Assembly: GCF_028464065.1 (NCBI RefSeq)
Contig: NZ_CP116808.1
Coordinates: forward strand, 248,001-312,000
From: Saprospira sp. CCB-QB6
GTDB lineage: Bacteria > Bacteroidota > Bacteroidia > Chitinophagales > Saprospiraceae
Length of the DNA stretch: 64,000 nt
Direction: 5' to 3'
Numbering within the stretch: the stretch's first letter is position 1; each line of letters opens with the position of its first letter. Shown piece by piece: positions 45,580 to 54,800 of the stretch. The notes beneath the pieces are model-generated. The model worked only from the letters and a program-made list of their open reading frames with translations, had not been told where the DNA came from and searched no databases. Both the position numbers and the translations under genes were made by a program.

Positions 45580-45660
45580 CTAAAATTTGGTTTTGGGGTG
45601 TTTTCTAGAAATTACGATTGCCAAACTGCAGGCATCTAGATTCAGTTCCAAAAAGCACCC

Positions 45661-45692
45661 AGGTTTTTTCAGTTTTTTTAAGCAAAAAACCT
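45661..45692. other. AT-rich hairpin
   Basis: AGGTTTTTT and AAAAAACCT pair around a 14-nt loop. It lies between the minus-strand small unit and rlmN and could be a weak terminator. Confidence 0.35.
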
Positions 45693-45808
45693 AAGTCACT
45701 ATTTATCAACTAAATGCAGAAATATTTTTTTTCATCAGCAAGCGCTGCGAAGCGTTTCCGCCCTTAGAGTTAATCGCTAAAAAACTAGTCTGCCCCAAGA
45801 ATAATCCT

Positions 45809-45816
45809 TACCTTTG
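45809..45816 (+). promoter_or_regulatory. Candidate -7 element for rlmN
   Basis: TACCTTTG is an exact TAnnTTTG match, 18 nt before the ATG at 45835. Confidence 0.6.
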
Positions 45817-45834
45817 CCCCTCAAATTTAATATA

Positions 45835-46881
45835 ATGGGCATACAACAAGATATTCGACTATTAGAGATGGAGGACCTGCTGGCTTATTTTCAAGCTAAA
45901 GGCGCTCCTAAGTTTAGAGCCAAGCAAGTTTTTGAGTGGTTATGGAAAAAAGGCGCACATAGCTTTGAAGAGATGACCAATCTCTCTAAAAAATTGCGCG
46001 AACAACTAGAGGAAGACTTCTGTATCCGCCCCATTACGCTCGATATGGAGCAGCGCTCCAATGATGGCACCATCAAAAATCGTTTTCGGCTACATGATGG
46101 GCACCTCATTGAATCGGTCCTGATTCCCGTTCCTAGTCAAAACCGCTATACGGTTTGCATTTCTTCTCAGGTCGGTTGTAGCCTGAGCTGTAGCTTTTGC
46201 GCTACTGGAAAAATGAAGCGCCTGCGCAATCTGGACGCGCCCGAAATTTACGATCAGGTCCTTTTGGTCAACCGCCAATGCGAGGAAACCTACGGCCACC
46301 CCATTACCAATGTGGTTTATATGGGGATGGGCGAACCGCTACTCGCCTATCGGCCCGTTCTGAAAAGTGTGGAGCTGCTCACAGCTCCTTGGGCCTTGGA
46401 TATGGCCCCTCGCCGCCTCACGATTAGCACGGCGGGCATTGCCAAAATGATTAAACGTCTAGCCGATGATGGCATTCGGACCAATTTGGCCCTCTCTCTG
46501 CATGCCGCCGATGATACGAAGCGAAATGAGATTATGCCCATCAATGAGCAAAATAATCTGGAGACCCTAATCGAGGCCCTGCAATATTTTTATGAGCAAA
46601 CCAAAGACAGCAAACTGACCTTTGAGTACATCACTTTCAAGGATTTTAATGACAGCATTGAGGATGCCCAAAAGTTGCTGGCCCTCTGCCAACAATTGCC
46701 CAAGGTCAAAGTCAATATTATTGAGTATAATCCCGTGGAGGGCGTAACGCTGACCAAAGCCGCAGCCGAAAAAATTGACCGCTTTTCGGAATACCTCAAC
46801 CGCCGAGGAGTGCCCTGCACCGTCCGCCGATCTAGAGGTAAAGATATTGATGCAGCCTGCGGCCAATTGGCCAATAAGTAG
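45835..46881 (+). CDS. rlmN: 23S rRNA (adenine-C2)-methyltransferase RlmN
   Basis: 348 residues from the ATG at 45835; an upstream TTG at 45814 overlaps the promoter. Radical-SAM cysteines are in GCSLSCSFCATGKM (Cys 115, 119, 122), and the substrate-activating cysteine lies near the end (DAACGQL, about 342). Also GMGEPLLAY and the family's C-terminal RRSRGKDIDAACG. It methylates A2503 of 23S rRNA and can modify some tRNAs. A single gene with its own promoter. Confidence 0.95.
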   Translation: MGIQQDIRLLEMEDLLAYFQAKGAPKFRAKQVFEWLWKKGAHSFEEMTNLSKKLREQLEEDFCIRPITLDMEQRSNDGTIKNRFRLHDGHLIESVLIPVPSQNRYTVCISSQVGCSLSCSFCATGKMKRLRNLDAPEIYDQVLLVNRQCEETYGHPITNVVYMGMGEPLLAYRPVLKSVELLTAPWALDMAPRRLTISTAGIAKMIKRLADDGIRTNLALSLHAADDTKRNEIMPINEQNNLETLIEALQYFYEQTKDSKLTFEYITFKDFNDSIEDAQKLLALCQQLPKVKVNIIEYNPVEGVTLTKAAAEKIDRFSEYLNRRGVPCTVRRSRGKDIDAACGQLANK

Positions 46882-46897
46882 TTGTTTTTTAATGCTG

Positions 46898-47020
46898 TTT
46901 TGGGCCTCCGCTGCGGCTTCGCCTTGCGGCGCTAGGTTGCGGGGCTCGCTATTACTTGCTTCGCTGCGTCGGCTCCCGTTGGTCGGGTCGCTCGGCCCAT
47001 GGCAAAGCCCATTGGCCCAA
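46898..47020 (+). repeat. GC-rich modular element, copy 16 (type B, long core, short end)
   Basis: Shares the ~38-bp extra module in the core with copy 9a. After CGCTCGGCCC the usual blocks are replaced by CATGGCAAAGCCCATTGGCC, so the 3' part is missing. Confidence 0.83.
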
Positions 47021-47053
47021 AAGGATCAAAACTTCGGTTTTGATCCTTTTTTT
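47020..47053 (+). terminator. Intrinsic terminator
   Basis: AAGGATCAAAAC-TTCG-GTTTTGATCCTT with a T5 tail; placed after a GC element, 140 nt beyond rlmN. Confidence 0.9.
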
Positions 47054-47095
47054 ATGCCCAATTAATAATGAGTTAGTTAAAAGACTTGTTTATAG

Positions 47096-47243
47096 CAGGC
47101 GGCAAAGCCGCCGCGGCTGAGGGGCTGGAGCAGGGCCGCCGCAGGCGGCAGACCTAGCGGGCAGAGCCCGCGCAGGGCCGAGCGAGCAGCGAGCTGCGCA
47201 ATGGCCCGACCCAAGGCCGCAGGCCGCAGGGGCAGCCCCAAAA
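47096..47243 (-). repeat. GC-rich modular element, copy 17 (reverse, type A)
   Basis: Identical, as far as I can read, over about 138 bases to copy 22 near 62.9 kb. The rest of 47244-47402 is AT-rich upstream sequence of the SOD gene. Confidence 0.88.
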
Positions 47244-47402
47244 CAAAAAAAACTTAAAGACTTTAATTTTTCTGATATATCCTGTATAATGAGCGTCTAA
47301 TAGGCTGTAGTAATTTTTGTAAAAAAGAGAATAGCAGCCTCCTTGAGCAAACATAGTTAAGGCAAAGACATTATATATATTTAACTAAAACATCTCTATT
47401 TA

Positions 47403-48173
47403 ATGATGAATAAAAGAACATTTTTGAAGCGTTCGGCCACTTTGGCCTTGGGTGCGAGTTTGAGTCCTTTATTTTTACAATCTTGTCAGGGCGAGGAGCC
47501 TAAAAAAGAGGAGGGCCAGGGCAAAGAAGAGGCTGCTACGGGTTTGAGTGAATTTGTGTTGCCAGCTTTGCCCTATGCGGCGGATGCGCTATTGCCCCAT
47601 ATTGATACGGAGACCATGAACATTCATCATGGGAAGCATCATGCGGGTTATGTGAAGAAATTGAATGCGGCTTTGGCGGGAAATCCTTTGCAGAAAGAGG
47701 CGAATAGTTTGGAAGATCTTTTGGGTCGTTTGGAGGAGAAGGAAGAGCATACTGCTTTGCGCAATAATGGTGGTGGGCACTACAACCACAGCTTATTTTG
47801 GGCTAATATGAGTCCAGAGGGAGGAGGAACGCCAGCGGGGGAATTTGGTCAAGCTTTGGAAAAAGCCTTTGGATCTTTTGAGCAGTTTGCCAATGAATTC
47901 AAGGCGGCTGCGGCCAGTCGTTTTGGTTCGGGTTGGGCCTGGTTGGCGGTGAATGCCAAGAAGGAGCTTTACATTTGCAGCACGCCCAATCAGGATAATC
48001 CTTTGATGGGAAAAATTGTAGAGCAGCCAGGGCAGCCCATATTGGGGTTAGATGTTTGGGAGCATGCATATTATTTGAATTATCAGAATCAGCGGAAGTC
48101 CTACATCAATTCTTTTTTCAATATTATTAACTGGTCTGCTGTGGCTGAGCGCTGGGCAAAAGCCGTTAAATAA
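47403..48173 (+). CDS. Exported lipoprotein superoxide dismutase (Fe/Mn family)
   Basis: 256 residues. The leader NKRTFLKRSATLALG resembles a Tat signal (KR in place of RR) and ends in a lipobox LQSC (Cys 28), followed by an E/K-rich spacer to about 48. The catalytic domain has the metal ligands: His in NIHHGKHHAGYV, His in GGHYNHSLFW, and Asp and His in LDVWEHAYYLNYQNQ. GGHxNHSLFW and NQDNPLMG look like the Mn type. It converts superoxide to H2O2 and O2 outside the cytoplasm, which is unusual. The next gene follows after 3 nt. Confidence 0.92.
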   Translation: MMNKRTFLKRSATLALGASLSPLFLQSCQGEEPKKEEGQGKEEAATGLSEFVLPALPYAADALLPHIDTETMNIHHGKHHAGYVKKLNAALAGNPLQKEANSLEDLLGRLEEKEEHTALRNNGGGHYNHSLFWANMSPEGGGTPAGEFGQALEKAFGSFEQFANEFKAAAASRFGSGWAWLAVNAKKELYICSTPNQDNPLMGKIVEQPGQPILGLDVWEHAYYLNYQNQRKSYINSFFNIINWSAVAERWAKAVK

Positions 48174-48176
48174 GTA

Positions 48177-49073
48177 ATGCATTTGAAAAGGACAATTATT
48201 AGTGGATTGGGGGGCTTAGGGCTATTAGTAGCCTGTGCCCCTTCTGCCACGCCAGAAGCGGTTAATCAGCCGGAGGAATTGGTACATGAGCTGGTTGACA
48301 GTAGTGGTCAAGAGAAAGAAAAAGACAGTGTTAGTGTTTGGGAGCAGATCGACAGCAATGCGTTGCGGATATCGCCCAAGGCTAGTGCGGAAGAACGCGC
48401 CAAGATTATGGAAATAATTAGTAGAGAATACTTAATGGGTCAATTTAATCCGGCTGGGGACGAACGTTTTGAGCGGATTGATCGTCAGTATTTGGTCTAT
48501 CCTGATCGAAAAATATTCATTCGGAAAGAGGCTATGGCCAAATTTAAGGAAATGCGGTTGAGCGCCAAGGAAGATGGGATATCGTTAAAAATCATGTCGG
48601 CCACTCGGCCCTTTAATGTGCAGAAGGCCATTTGGGAGCGGAAGTGGAAGGGAGAGCAGCGGGTAAATGGGCAGTTTGTGCCACAGGATGCCTCCAAGAA
48701 GGCCAAGGCGGAGCAGATATTGGAGTGGAACTCTATGCCTAGTACGTCGCGGCATCATTGGGGGACAGATATTGACATCAACAACATCAATCCGGACTAT
48801 TGGCTTAAGGGTCAAGGGGCCAAGGAATATGCTTGGTTAGTGGCTCATGCGGCTGAATTTGGCTTTTGTCAGGTCTATTCTGCGGGTCGTCCGTATGGAT
48901 ATCAGGAAGAAAAATGGCATTGGTCTTATATTCCTTTAGCTAAAAAGTTCACAGATGAGTATAAAAAGTACATAAAGGATACAGACATCCACGGATTTTT
49001 AGGTTCGGAGGCAGCGGCAGAGATTGAAGTTGTGAGAAAGTATGTATTGGGGATCAACCCTGATTGTCTTTAA
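48177..49073 (+). CDS. VanY-type D-Ala-D-Ala carboxypeptidase lipoprotein (M15B)
   Basis: 298 residues, lipobox LVAC (Cys 20). The M15B domain (about 110-265) shows SATRPFNVQKAIW, zinc motif SRHHWGTDIDIN (about 198-209) and EKWHWSY (about 244-250) with the remaining ligand and catalytic Glu/His. It trims the D-Ala end of peptidoglycan stems in the periplasm. It is 3 nt downstream of the SOD gene, so the two are co-expressed; perhaps a stress-linked wall-maintenance pair (inference). Confidence 0.9.
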   Translation: MHLKRTIISGLGGLGLLVACAPSATPEAVNQPEELVHELVDSSGQEKEKDSVSVWEQIDSNALRISPKASAEERAKIMEIISREYLMGQFNPAGDERFERIDRQYLVYPDRKIFIRKEAMAKFKEMRLSAKEDGISLKIMSATRPFNVQKAIWERKWKGEQRVNGQFVPQDASKKAKAEQILEWNSMPSTSRHHWGTDIDINNINPDYWLKGQGAKEYAWLVAHAAEFGFCQVYSAGRPYGYQEEKWHWSYIPLAKKFTDEYKKYIKDTDIHGFLGSEAAAEIEVVRKYVLGINPDCL

Positions 49074-49154
49074 GCGGCTTAATGAGCTTGTTGTCTAAAT
49101 CCTAAACTACCCATTACATTTATTCCAACAAGTTCATTAAAAGCTTAACTAAAG

Positions 49155-49892
49155 ATGCTTTCAGAAAACGAAATTCAACAACTAGAAGACTATCAATACT
49201 ATCGATTATCTTCTGATGAGCGCAAGGCCATAGAGCAACGCATGAAAAAGGACCCTGCCTATAAAAAAGAGGCTAAGGCTTATCTTCATCTCTTCAAGAG
49301 TTTTCAGGTAGAGAAGTTAGCAGAGGATATGCGTAAGTGGGATGAGGAGTCAGCTAGCCCTACTAAGGTTAAATTCTTTCGGTTTAGTTATTTGGCTATA
49401 GCGGCTAGTGTTGTTCTTTTATTTAGTGTGGGGGGGTATTTCTTTCAACAGAACAATGCAGAGCCAAAAATTTTTGCGACCTACTATGAGGCCTACAAGC
49501 CTTTGAATATGCAGGCTAGAGGAGGAAGTGAAGCGGTTAATGCGCGATTGATTTGGGAAGCAGAGCAGCTTTATAAAGCGGGGAAATATGCCGAAGCCAT
49601 TCCGCTTTTGGAGGATTGTTCTAAGACCAATTGTCGGTTAATGCTCGGGATTTCTTTTTTAGAGATCCAAAAAGAAGATCGTGCAAAAGCTATTTTTCAG
49701 GAACTTAGTCAGGAAGAATCTATTTCTTTAGAAAAAGAACAAATTGCAAGTTGGTACTTGGCACTGACTTTGGTAAAAACAGAGGAGTGGGCGGCTGCCC
49801 AAAAAGAATTGGAGCAATTGCTACGTACTGCAGAGGAAGGTTACTATATTAGTCAGGCAAAAGCTCTTCTTCAAGAAATAAAAGCTAGATAA
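49155..49892 (+). CDS. Membrane protein with anti-sigma-like N-terminus and TPR-like C-terminus
   Basis: 245 residues. The N-terminal ~65 residues are helical (YYRLSSDERKAIEQRMKKDP), like the short cytoplasmic segments of Bacteroidota anti-sigma or TPR membrane proteins. A membrane helix follows (about 79-96: LAIAASVVLLFSVGGYFF), then a periplasmic TPR-like region (RLIWEAEQLYKAGKYAEAIP). No sigma-factor gene is adjacent. Probably a single-gene unit. Confidence 0.75.
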   Translation: MLSENEIQQLEDYQYYRLSSDERKAIEQRMKKDPAYKKEAKAYLHLFKSFQVEKLAEDMRKWDEESASPTKVKFFRFSYLAIAASVVLLFSVGGYFFQQNNAEPKIFATYYEAYKPLNMQARGGSEAVNARLIWEAEQLYKAGKYAEAIPLLEDCSKTNCRLMLGISFLEIQKEDRAKAIFQELSQEESISLEKEQIASWYLALTLVKTEEWAAAQKELEQLLRTAEEGYYISQAKALLQEIKAR

Positions 49893-50073
49893 GTCGTTTA
49901 GGTCCTTAACTAAAAATTGTTGATCTGTAGATTTTTTTCTATCTTTACTATTAACAATGCTTTTGGCCTCAACTCATTAATTGGGTGATAGCGGCTTTAT
50001 TTTGGGGTAAAATCATGCAATTTGCTAGCCGCCAAACAAAATTCAATTGCAAAGTAAAACACCACCGTATTCT

Positions 50074-50949
50074 ATGAGAAATCTTCGCCTCCCTAAAGAA
50101 TTAAAGCTTTTTGCGCTGGTTGCTCTGTTGCTCGTCATGATTGTCGATAGCGCGGATGCACAAAGAAGACGCAGAAGAGATAAGAATAGCGGTCGTTTGG
50201 AAATTATGGAAGACCTTCCTGAGTTTTTCGTGAATGACAACCGACTACCCGATTACCTTAAAATGGTATATCGCCGTGATGCTACTCGTTTAGCGCTTCG
50301 TTTGATTGACCGTGAGCAGCGGATGTCTAAGCAGACGATTATTGTTCCTGAAGAACTCGTTCAGGCTATTTACAATGCCTTGGTAGCTGTTCGTTTGAGT
50401 GATTATGGAGCTGTTCAGGATGTAACAGCTAAGTATTATGTCCGTACTTTTCCTCAGCCCAATGTTGAAAATATTATTTTGTTGGCGGAGCATGATGCGG
50501 ATTGGCTAGAGCCTTTGAAGCGTCGTGCAGATACTACTGCTAGTCCAAGTATCAATAATATTATTCGTAAGTATAATTTAGTGATGACTAATATGGTTTA
50601 TCTTGATGAGGAGCGTGCAGGTTTAGTCTTGCAATCTCGTGAATTCATCAATATGGCTGCATTGGCGATGAAGTTTTATACCGAAGAAGGGATTGGTTCT
50701 ATTGAAGAGACGCTTCCCTATGGTGATGGCAATGACATCAGCATTGAAAGAACAAAAGAAGGTTGGGATTTGGTTTACAGTGTTAAGTTTGGAAACTGTG
50801 TAAATCAATGTCAAAAAATTCATAGCTGGGAATTTTCCATTGATGAAGGTGGAGAGGTCTCCTATAAAGGGGACAAGGGACATACGATTCCGCCATGGCT
50901 TAGTCCAACAGCAGAAGCTAAAAAATATCCAGATGTTTTAAAGAACTAA
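50074..50949 (+). CDS. Hypothetical secreted protein
   Basis: 291 residues from the ATG at 50074 (a TTG at 50047 is also open). The signal peptide is about 1-28 (FALVALLLVMIVDSADAQ) and the mature start is very basic (RRRRRDKNSG). The rest is mixed, with two cysteines in KFGNCVNQCQKIHSWEF. No family is recognised. A candidate TATCTTTA promoter lies at 49940-49947 and a strong terminator follows. Confidence 0.78.
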   Translation: MRNLRLPKELKLFALVALLLVMIVDSADAQRRRRRDKNSGRLEIMEDLPEFFVNDNRLPDYLKMVYRRDATRLALRLIDREQRMSKQTIIVPEELVQAIYNALVAVRLSDYGAVQDVTAKYYVRTFPQPNVENIILLAEHDADWLEPLKRRADTTASPSINNIIRKYNLVMTNMVYLDEERAGLVLQSREFINMAALAMKFYTEEGIGSIEETLPYGDGNDISIERTKEGWDLVYSVKFGNCVNQCQKIHSWEFSIDEGGEVSYKGDKGHTIPPWLSPTAEAKKYPDVLKN

Positions 50950-50970
50950 GTTCTTTGGATTTCTAGAAGG

Positions 50971-51003
50971 AGCTATTGAGTGTATACTCAATAGCTTTTT
51001 TTT
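50971..51003 (+). terminator. Intrinsic terminator
   Basis: AGCTATTGAGT-GTAT-ACTCAATAGCT with a T8 tail. Confidence 0.92.
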
Positions 51004-51095
51004 GCTTGTGGCTGGACAAGCCTTGCTCTCCTAACTGACAGTTTGGTTTTATTGTTATGGCTTACTTGTTTCTAGTGGGATAAGCAGGGGAATAA

Positions 51096-51132
51096 GAAAA
51101 AGCAAAACTTAGCAGAAGCTAAGTTTTGCTTT
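51096..51132. terminator. Second hairpin terminator-like
   Basis: AAAGCAAAACTTAGC-AGAA-GCTAAGTTTTGCTTT. With an A-rich left side it could end minus-strand transcripts of the 160-residue gene after read-through of the GC element. The rest of 50950-51150 has no gene. Confidence 0.7.
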
Positions 51133-51151
51133 GAGTTCTAATTTAAGGGTT

Positions 51152-51291
51152 GTACAGGGCGCGAAGCGCCCGCAGGCTGAGGGGCTGGAGCAGGGCCGCC
51201 GAAGGCGGCAGACCGAGGCCAGAGGCCGAAGGGCCGAGCAGACCTGCGAGCTGCGGAATGGCCCGACCCGACCAAAGGGAGGGGCAGCCCC
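51152..51291 (-). repeat. GC-rich modular element, copy 18 (reverse, type A) touching a stop codon
   Basis: Ends GGGGCAGCCCC; the final C is also the first base of the neighbouring gene's stop (CTA, read as TAG). It has no A-run at this end, unlike the other copies. Confidence 0.87.
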
Positions 51292-51773
51292 TAATAATAG
51301 TTGATATAATACAAAAAGAGTCCAGTTAATTGGCCAAAAAGGCTAGTTAGGCTGCTATTAAGTTTTCCCCGCAGCATTTCCTCATAACTTTGCCCTTCTT
51401 TTGGGGGTTGTTTAGCGGCGATTAGGGCTTTAATTTTTTTGCGAGTTTGTGTGTATTGTTGCCAGCTATACCAGCTCAGGTATATAGCTAAAACAAAGGG
51501 GAAGCTCCTTGTTAGGTCAACTTCCCAGTAATCAAAAACCCAGAGGGCAATTGGGAGCATAACAGCTCCTTGGGCCAAGGCTGCCAAAAACTCGATACCT
51601 TGAATAAGCAAGGTATTTTCGCTAAATAGCTTACGTTCGCCTGTTTTCAGGAAAGGTATAGCTAAAATTAGCAGCATAAAGCTGAGGCTTAATTTAATTA
51701 GTAGTGCTAATAGGTTGCTAAATACTGAAATGGCTAGCAGGCTGATAAAATAGGCAAATATAAGTTGGAGCAT
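51291..51773 (-). CDS. Hypothetical integral membrane protein
   Basis: 160 residues with three or four membrane helices (about 2-24, 27-45, 58-80, 92-106) and a basic cytoplasmic segment (TQTRKKIKALIAAKQPPKEG). The C-terminus GLFLYYINYY ends exactly at the GC element boundary. It lies downstream of the 1,651-residue gene, separated by a terminator, so it probably has its own promoter. No family is recognised. Confidence 0.7.
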   Translation of the reverse strand: MLQLIFAYFISLLAISVFSNLLALLIKLSLSFMLLILAIPFLKTGERKLFSENTLLIQGIEFLAALAQGAVMLPIALWVFDYWEVDLTRSFPFVLAIYLSWYSWQQYTQTRKKIKALIAAKQPPKEGQSYEEMLRGKLNSSLTSLFGQLTGLFLYYINYY

Positions 51774-51791
51774 TCTAGAAATTGTTTGGGC

Positions 51792-51814
51792 AAAAAAAGG
51801 GGGCCGAAGCCCCC
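51792..51814 (-). terminator. Intrinsic terminator of the 1,651-aa gene
   Basis: On the minus strand GGGGGC-TTCG-GCCCCC followed by T7, 19 nt after the stop. Confidence 0.9.
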
Positions 51815-51832
51815 AAGTTAAAGCATATAAAA

Positions 51833-54800
51833 TTAAAATGCGGAGTTGGCTCGGAGGCGGAACTGAGAGTACATCCCAGAGTTTCCAGCTTCTACTGAGT
51901 AGGTATTGCCATTAATTTTCACTTTGGCAAATTTGCGTTTCAATCCAGCTACTGCATTATTGTATTCTGGTTTAGAGGAAGCTGTGGTTAGAATTCCTTT
52001 ACTATATTGGAAATAATACCACTCTCCATTGGGAGAGACAAAATAGATATTAAGTACATCATCTCTGAAAGGGTCCATTTGGACCTCTACGGCTCCTTTG
52101 AGTACTTGGCCAATATGTGTTCCCATCATAGAGGCCAACTGCAGGCGACCATTTGCGACAAAAGACTGTGTTTTCGGGCTCCACTTCATAATCATTTTAG
52201 AGAAGAAAAGCGTGTGATTGAGTTCTTTGGGCAAGACTAATCGGTTATCATTGGCTACTTTTTTCCAGACCTTATCGAAAGCCTCGTTATCTGGGACAAA
52301 CTCTTTTAGTCTAGCTTTGAAAGAGCGGTTTGTCACGCTAGTATAGAGGATTTCTTCAATTGTTTCTTCATTAGACTGTAGATCTTCGATGATTAAGTTG
52401 GCGAGTTGATCAGGAAGGTAAAAATCCATTAGAGAGGCCATATCGAAGCGGAACTCTGATTCTTTATTTAGGAAGAAGCTAAAGTCGCCATAAGACTTAA
52501 TGTTAATGGGGGGAAGTTCTGGTTTTTTAAAGCCTCCATCTAAATTAAAGCTTCCTACGGCCTCTACCTTAGCGTTCTTTTCTGAGACGGTCATTAGGTT
52601 CCCAAGCGTATCGGGGTCCATAACTTTAACCGAATCTCCGAACATATACATTTGTTTAAACTGGTGAAATTTAATCAGTCCACGGGCTTCAAAAATTCCA
52701 CGATCTTTTGGATCTCGTTTAGGGGCCAAAATTGAGGGATAGAGGTATAAAGAGTCCATACCTAAATAGAGTCCAACATAAAGCGCCTCCCCTTCAGGGT
52801 TAGTTGGTAATTCATAATCAATGGCTACATTTTTTTTATCAATTCGGGCGTCGATACCGAACCATTGTGGTCTTGGAATGACAGAAGATGTCAATTTTGC
52901 AAAACCTCTAAAGGTCAAGTTTTTAGACTCGGCACTCATTTCCACATCTCCCTTAAAGCGGGTGCGGCGATCGAGATAAAAGCTATCTTGTTCTTCTAGG
53001 ACACCGCTACCGAAAGTAATAAATTGAGCTTCATTCTGTTTTACTCGAATATTATCAAATTTGATTTTTTGGTCTTTAAAGTTGTCTACATTAAATTCCA
53101 AAAATCCATCTGCGGTATATTCTCGCTTACTAATAATATTGATTGTAGCATCTAGAATTTGGTGATTTTGGTTAAAGGTATCTGCTACAATTCTAGAGCT
53201 ATCTAGGGTACGCATATGTGCATGCCCTTCGATTTCAATATGTTGGTTAATAGGATAAATAAAGGCATCGGCTACTCGAATATAGTCTACCCCATCAACC
53301 TGAAGTAAACCTGTATTCAGATCATAGTCAGCTGATTCGCCCATAAAGTAGAGAGAATCTTGGCTTTCTTCTGTGGCTAAGAAAAAGCCTGCTTTACCTT
53401 CTGTCGCATCAATGTGGATATTTCGTTTATCCATATCCCAGTGGAAGCGATCCAAAGAGGTTTTATAAGAGTTATAGGGTAAATCTGTACTCAGGTCCTT
53501 TTCCCTAGCAATAAAGTCTCCCGTTCGTTTATCAAAATCTACAATAGCTTCTACATTATTATTATCAAAAGCAAAAGCCACCTCGCCTTGTTGCTTGATA
53601 GAAACTGCTGTAGAGGGAGAAGTCACGCTATTTCGACCAAATTTAAAGTCTCCTCCAGGATTTGATTTTAGGGTAGCCTCATCCCACTCAAAAATTCCTC
53701 TTCCGAGTAGTCCATTAGGTGTTAGGTTCAATGAGCCATCCAAAACATATTCTCCACTTTCAAAAAACTGAAATGGAACGCCTTCTTCCATATCCGACTC
53801 AATATACATAGAGTCGCTATAGGGGGCCCAGTCGATGAATACAGATTGTCCATCCACTTTTGGAAATTCTACGCCATCAATTACTTCTTCTTCTAGAGCA
53901 AAATCCTTTACACTATCTGCCACAAAACGCTCTGGTAAAAGCTCAATGTATTCTGAAGAAATAGTTGCCCCTAAATAATCTAAGGTTCCATTAGCCAAAA
54001 AGCCCTGATTACTAATTCCAAAAGCGCCTTTAAATCGTCCCTTTCCTTTTCCAGGGTCTTCTCTCAAGTAAATAGGATAACCTTCCTCACCTGGCGTTTC
54101 GGATTCAAAGCCTAGAGAAAGGTCTAGGTACATAATTTTTAATGGCTCGTAAATTTTAGGAAAAATATCAGCTGGTGTTAGGCAGCCTCTCAAACGCAAA
54201 TTATCTGAGTCATAATCCTTTAAAGTATGAATTTCAAACTTAGGATAGACCTGATAATAAAAGTCTTCTTTAGGATAGACCTGCTCTCCATAAATTTCAT
54301 TTAAACGGCTTTCTCGTTCAAAATAGACATAGGCCGTATCACTCACAAAGACGGAGGGCATTTCTGGAGGGCTTTCCTGCTTACCCGATTTGTTACTCGG
54401 TGCATCAATAGATAATACTCCTTTAGTATTTCTCAGCTGGTTGTTAATTAAGACTGTTTTTTTTGAAGGCTGGCCTTCATCTGTGGTAGCTCGTTCATTG
54501 CTATTAAAACCTGCATAAGGCCCAGAAGGATACTTTTCCCTTTCATAGACATAAAAGTCAATGAAATCAATGCTATCCATAGCTACTTCATAGCTTTCGT
54601 AGTAAAAACGGAAATTTTGACCTGTAAATTTAAGCAGGCCGGCTTCCATTACACCATTAAAGAGCATATCCTTATTCGCCAACATTTCTACTGTTTGCTC
54701 TAAAGGCGAAACATATACGCGTTGACTATCTGAAAGAGTAAAAGAAATGACTCCCTTGGTCTCCATGCTTTGTTCCTTTATATTAAAGGTCGCATTAGAA

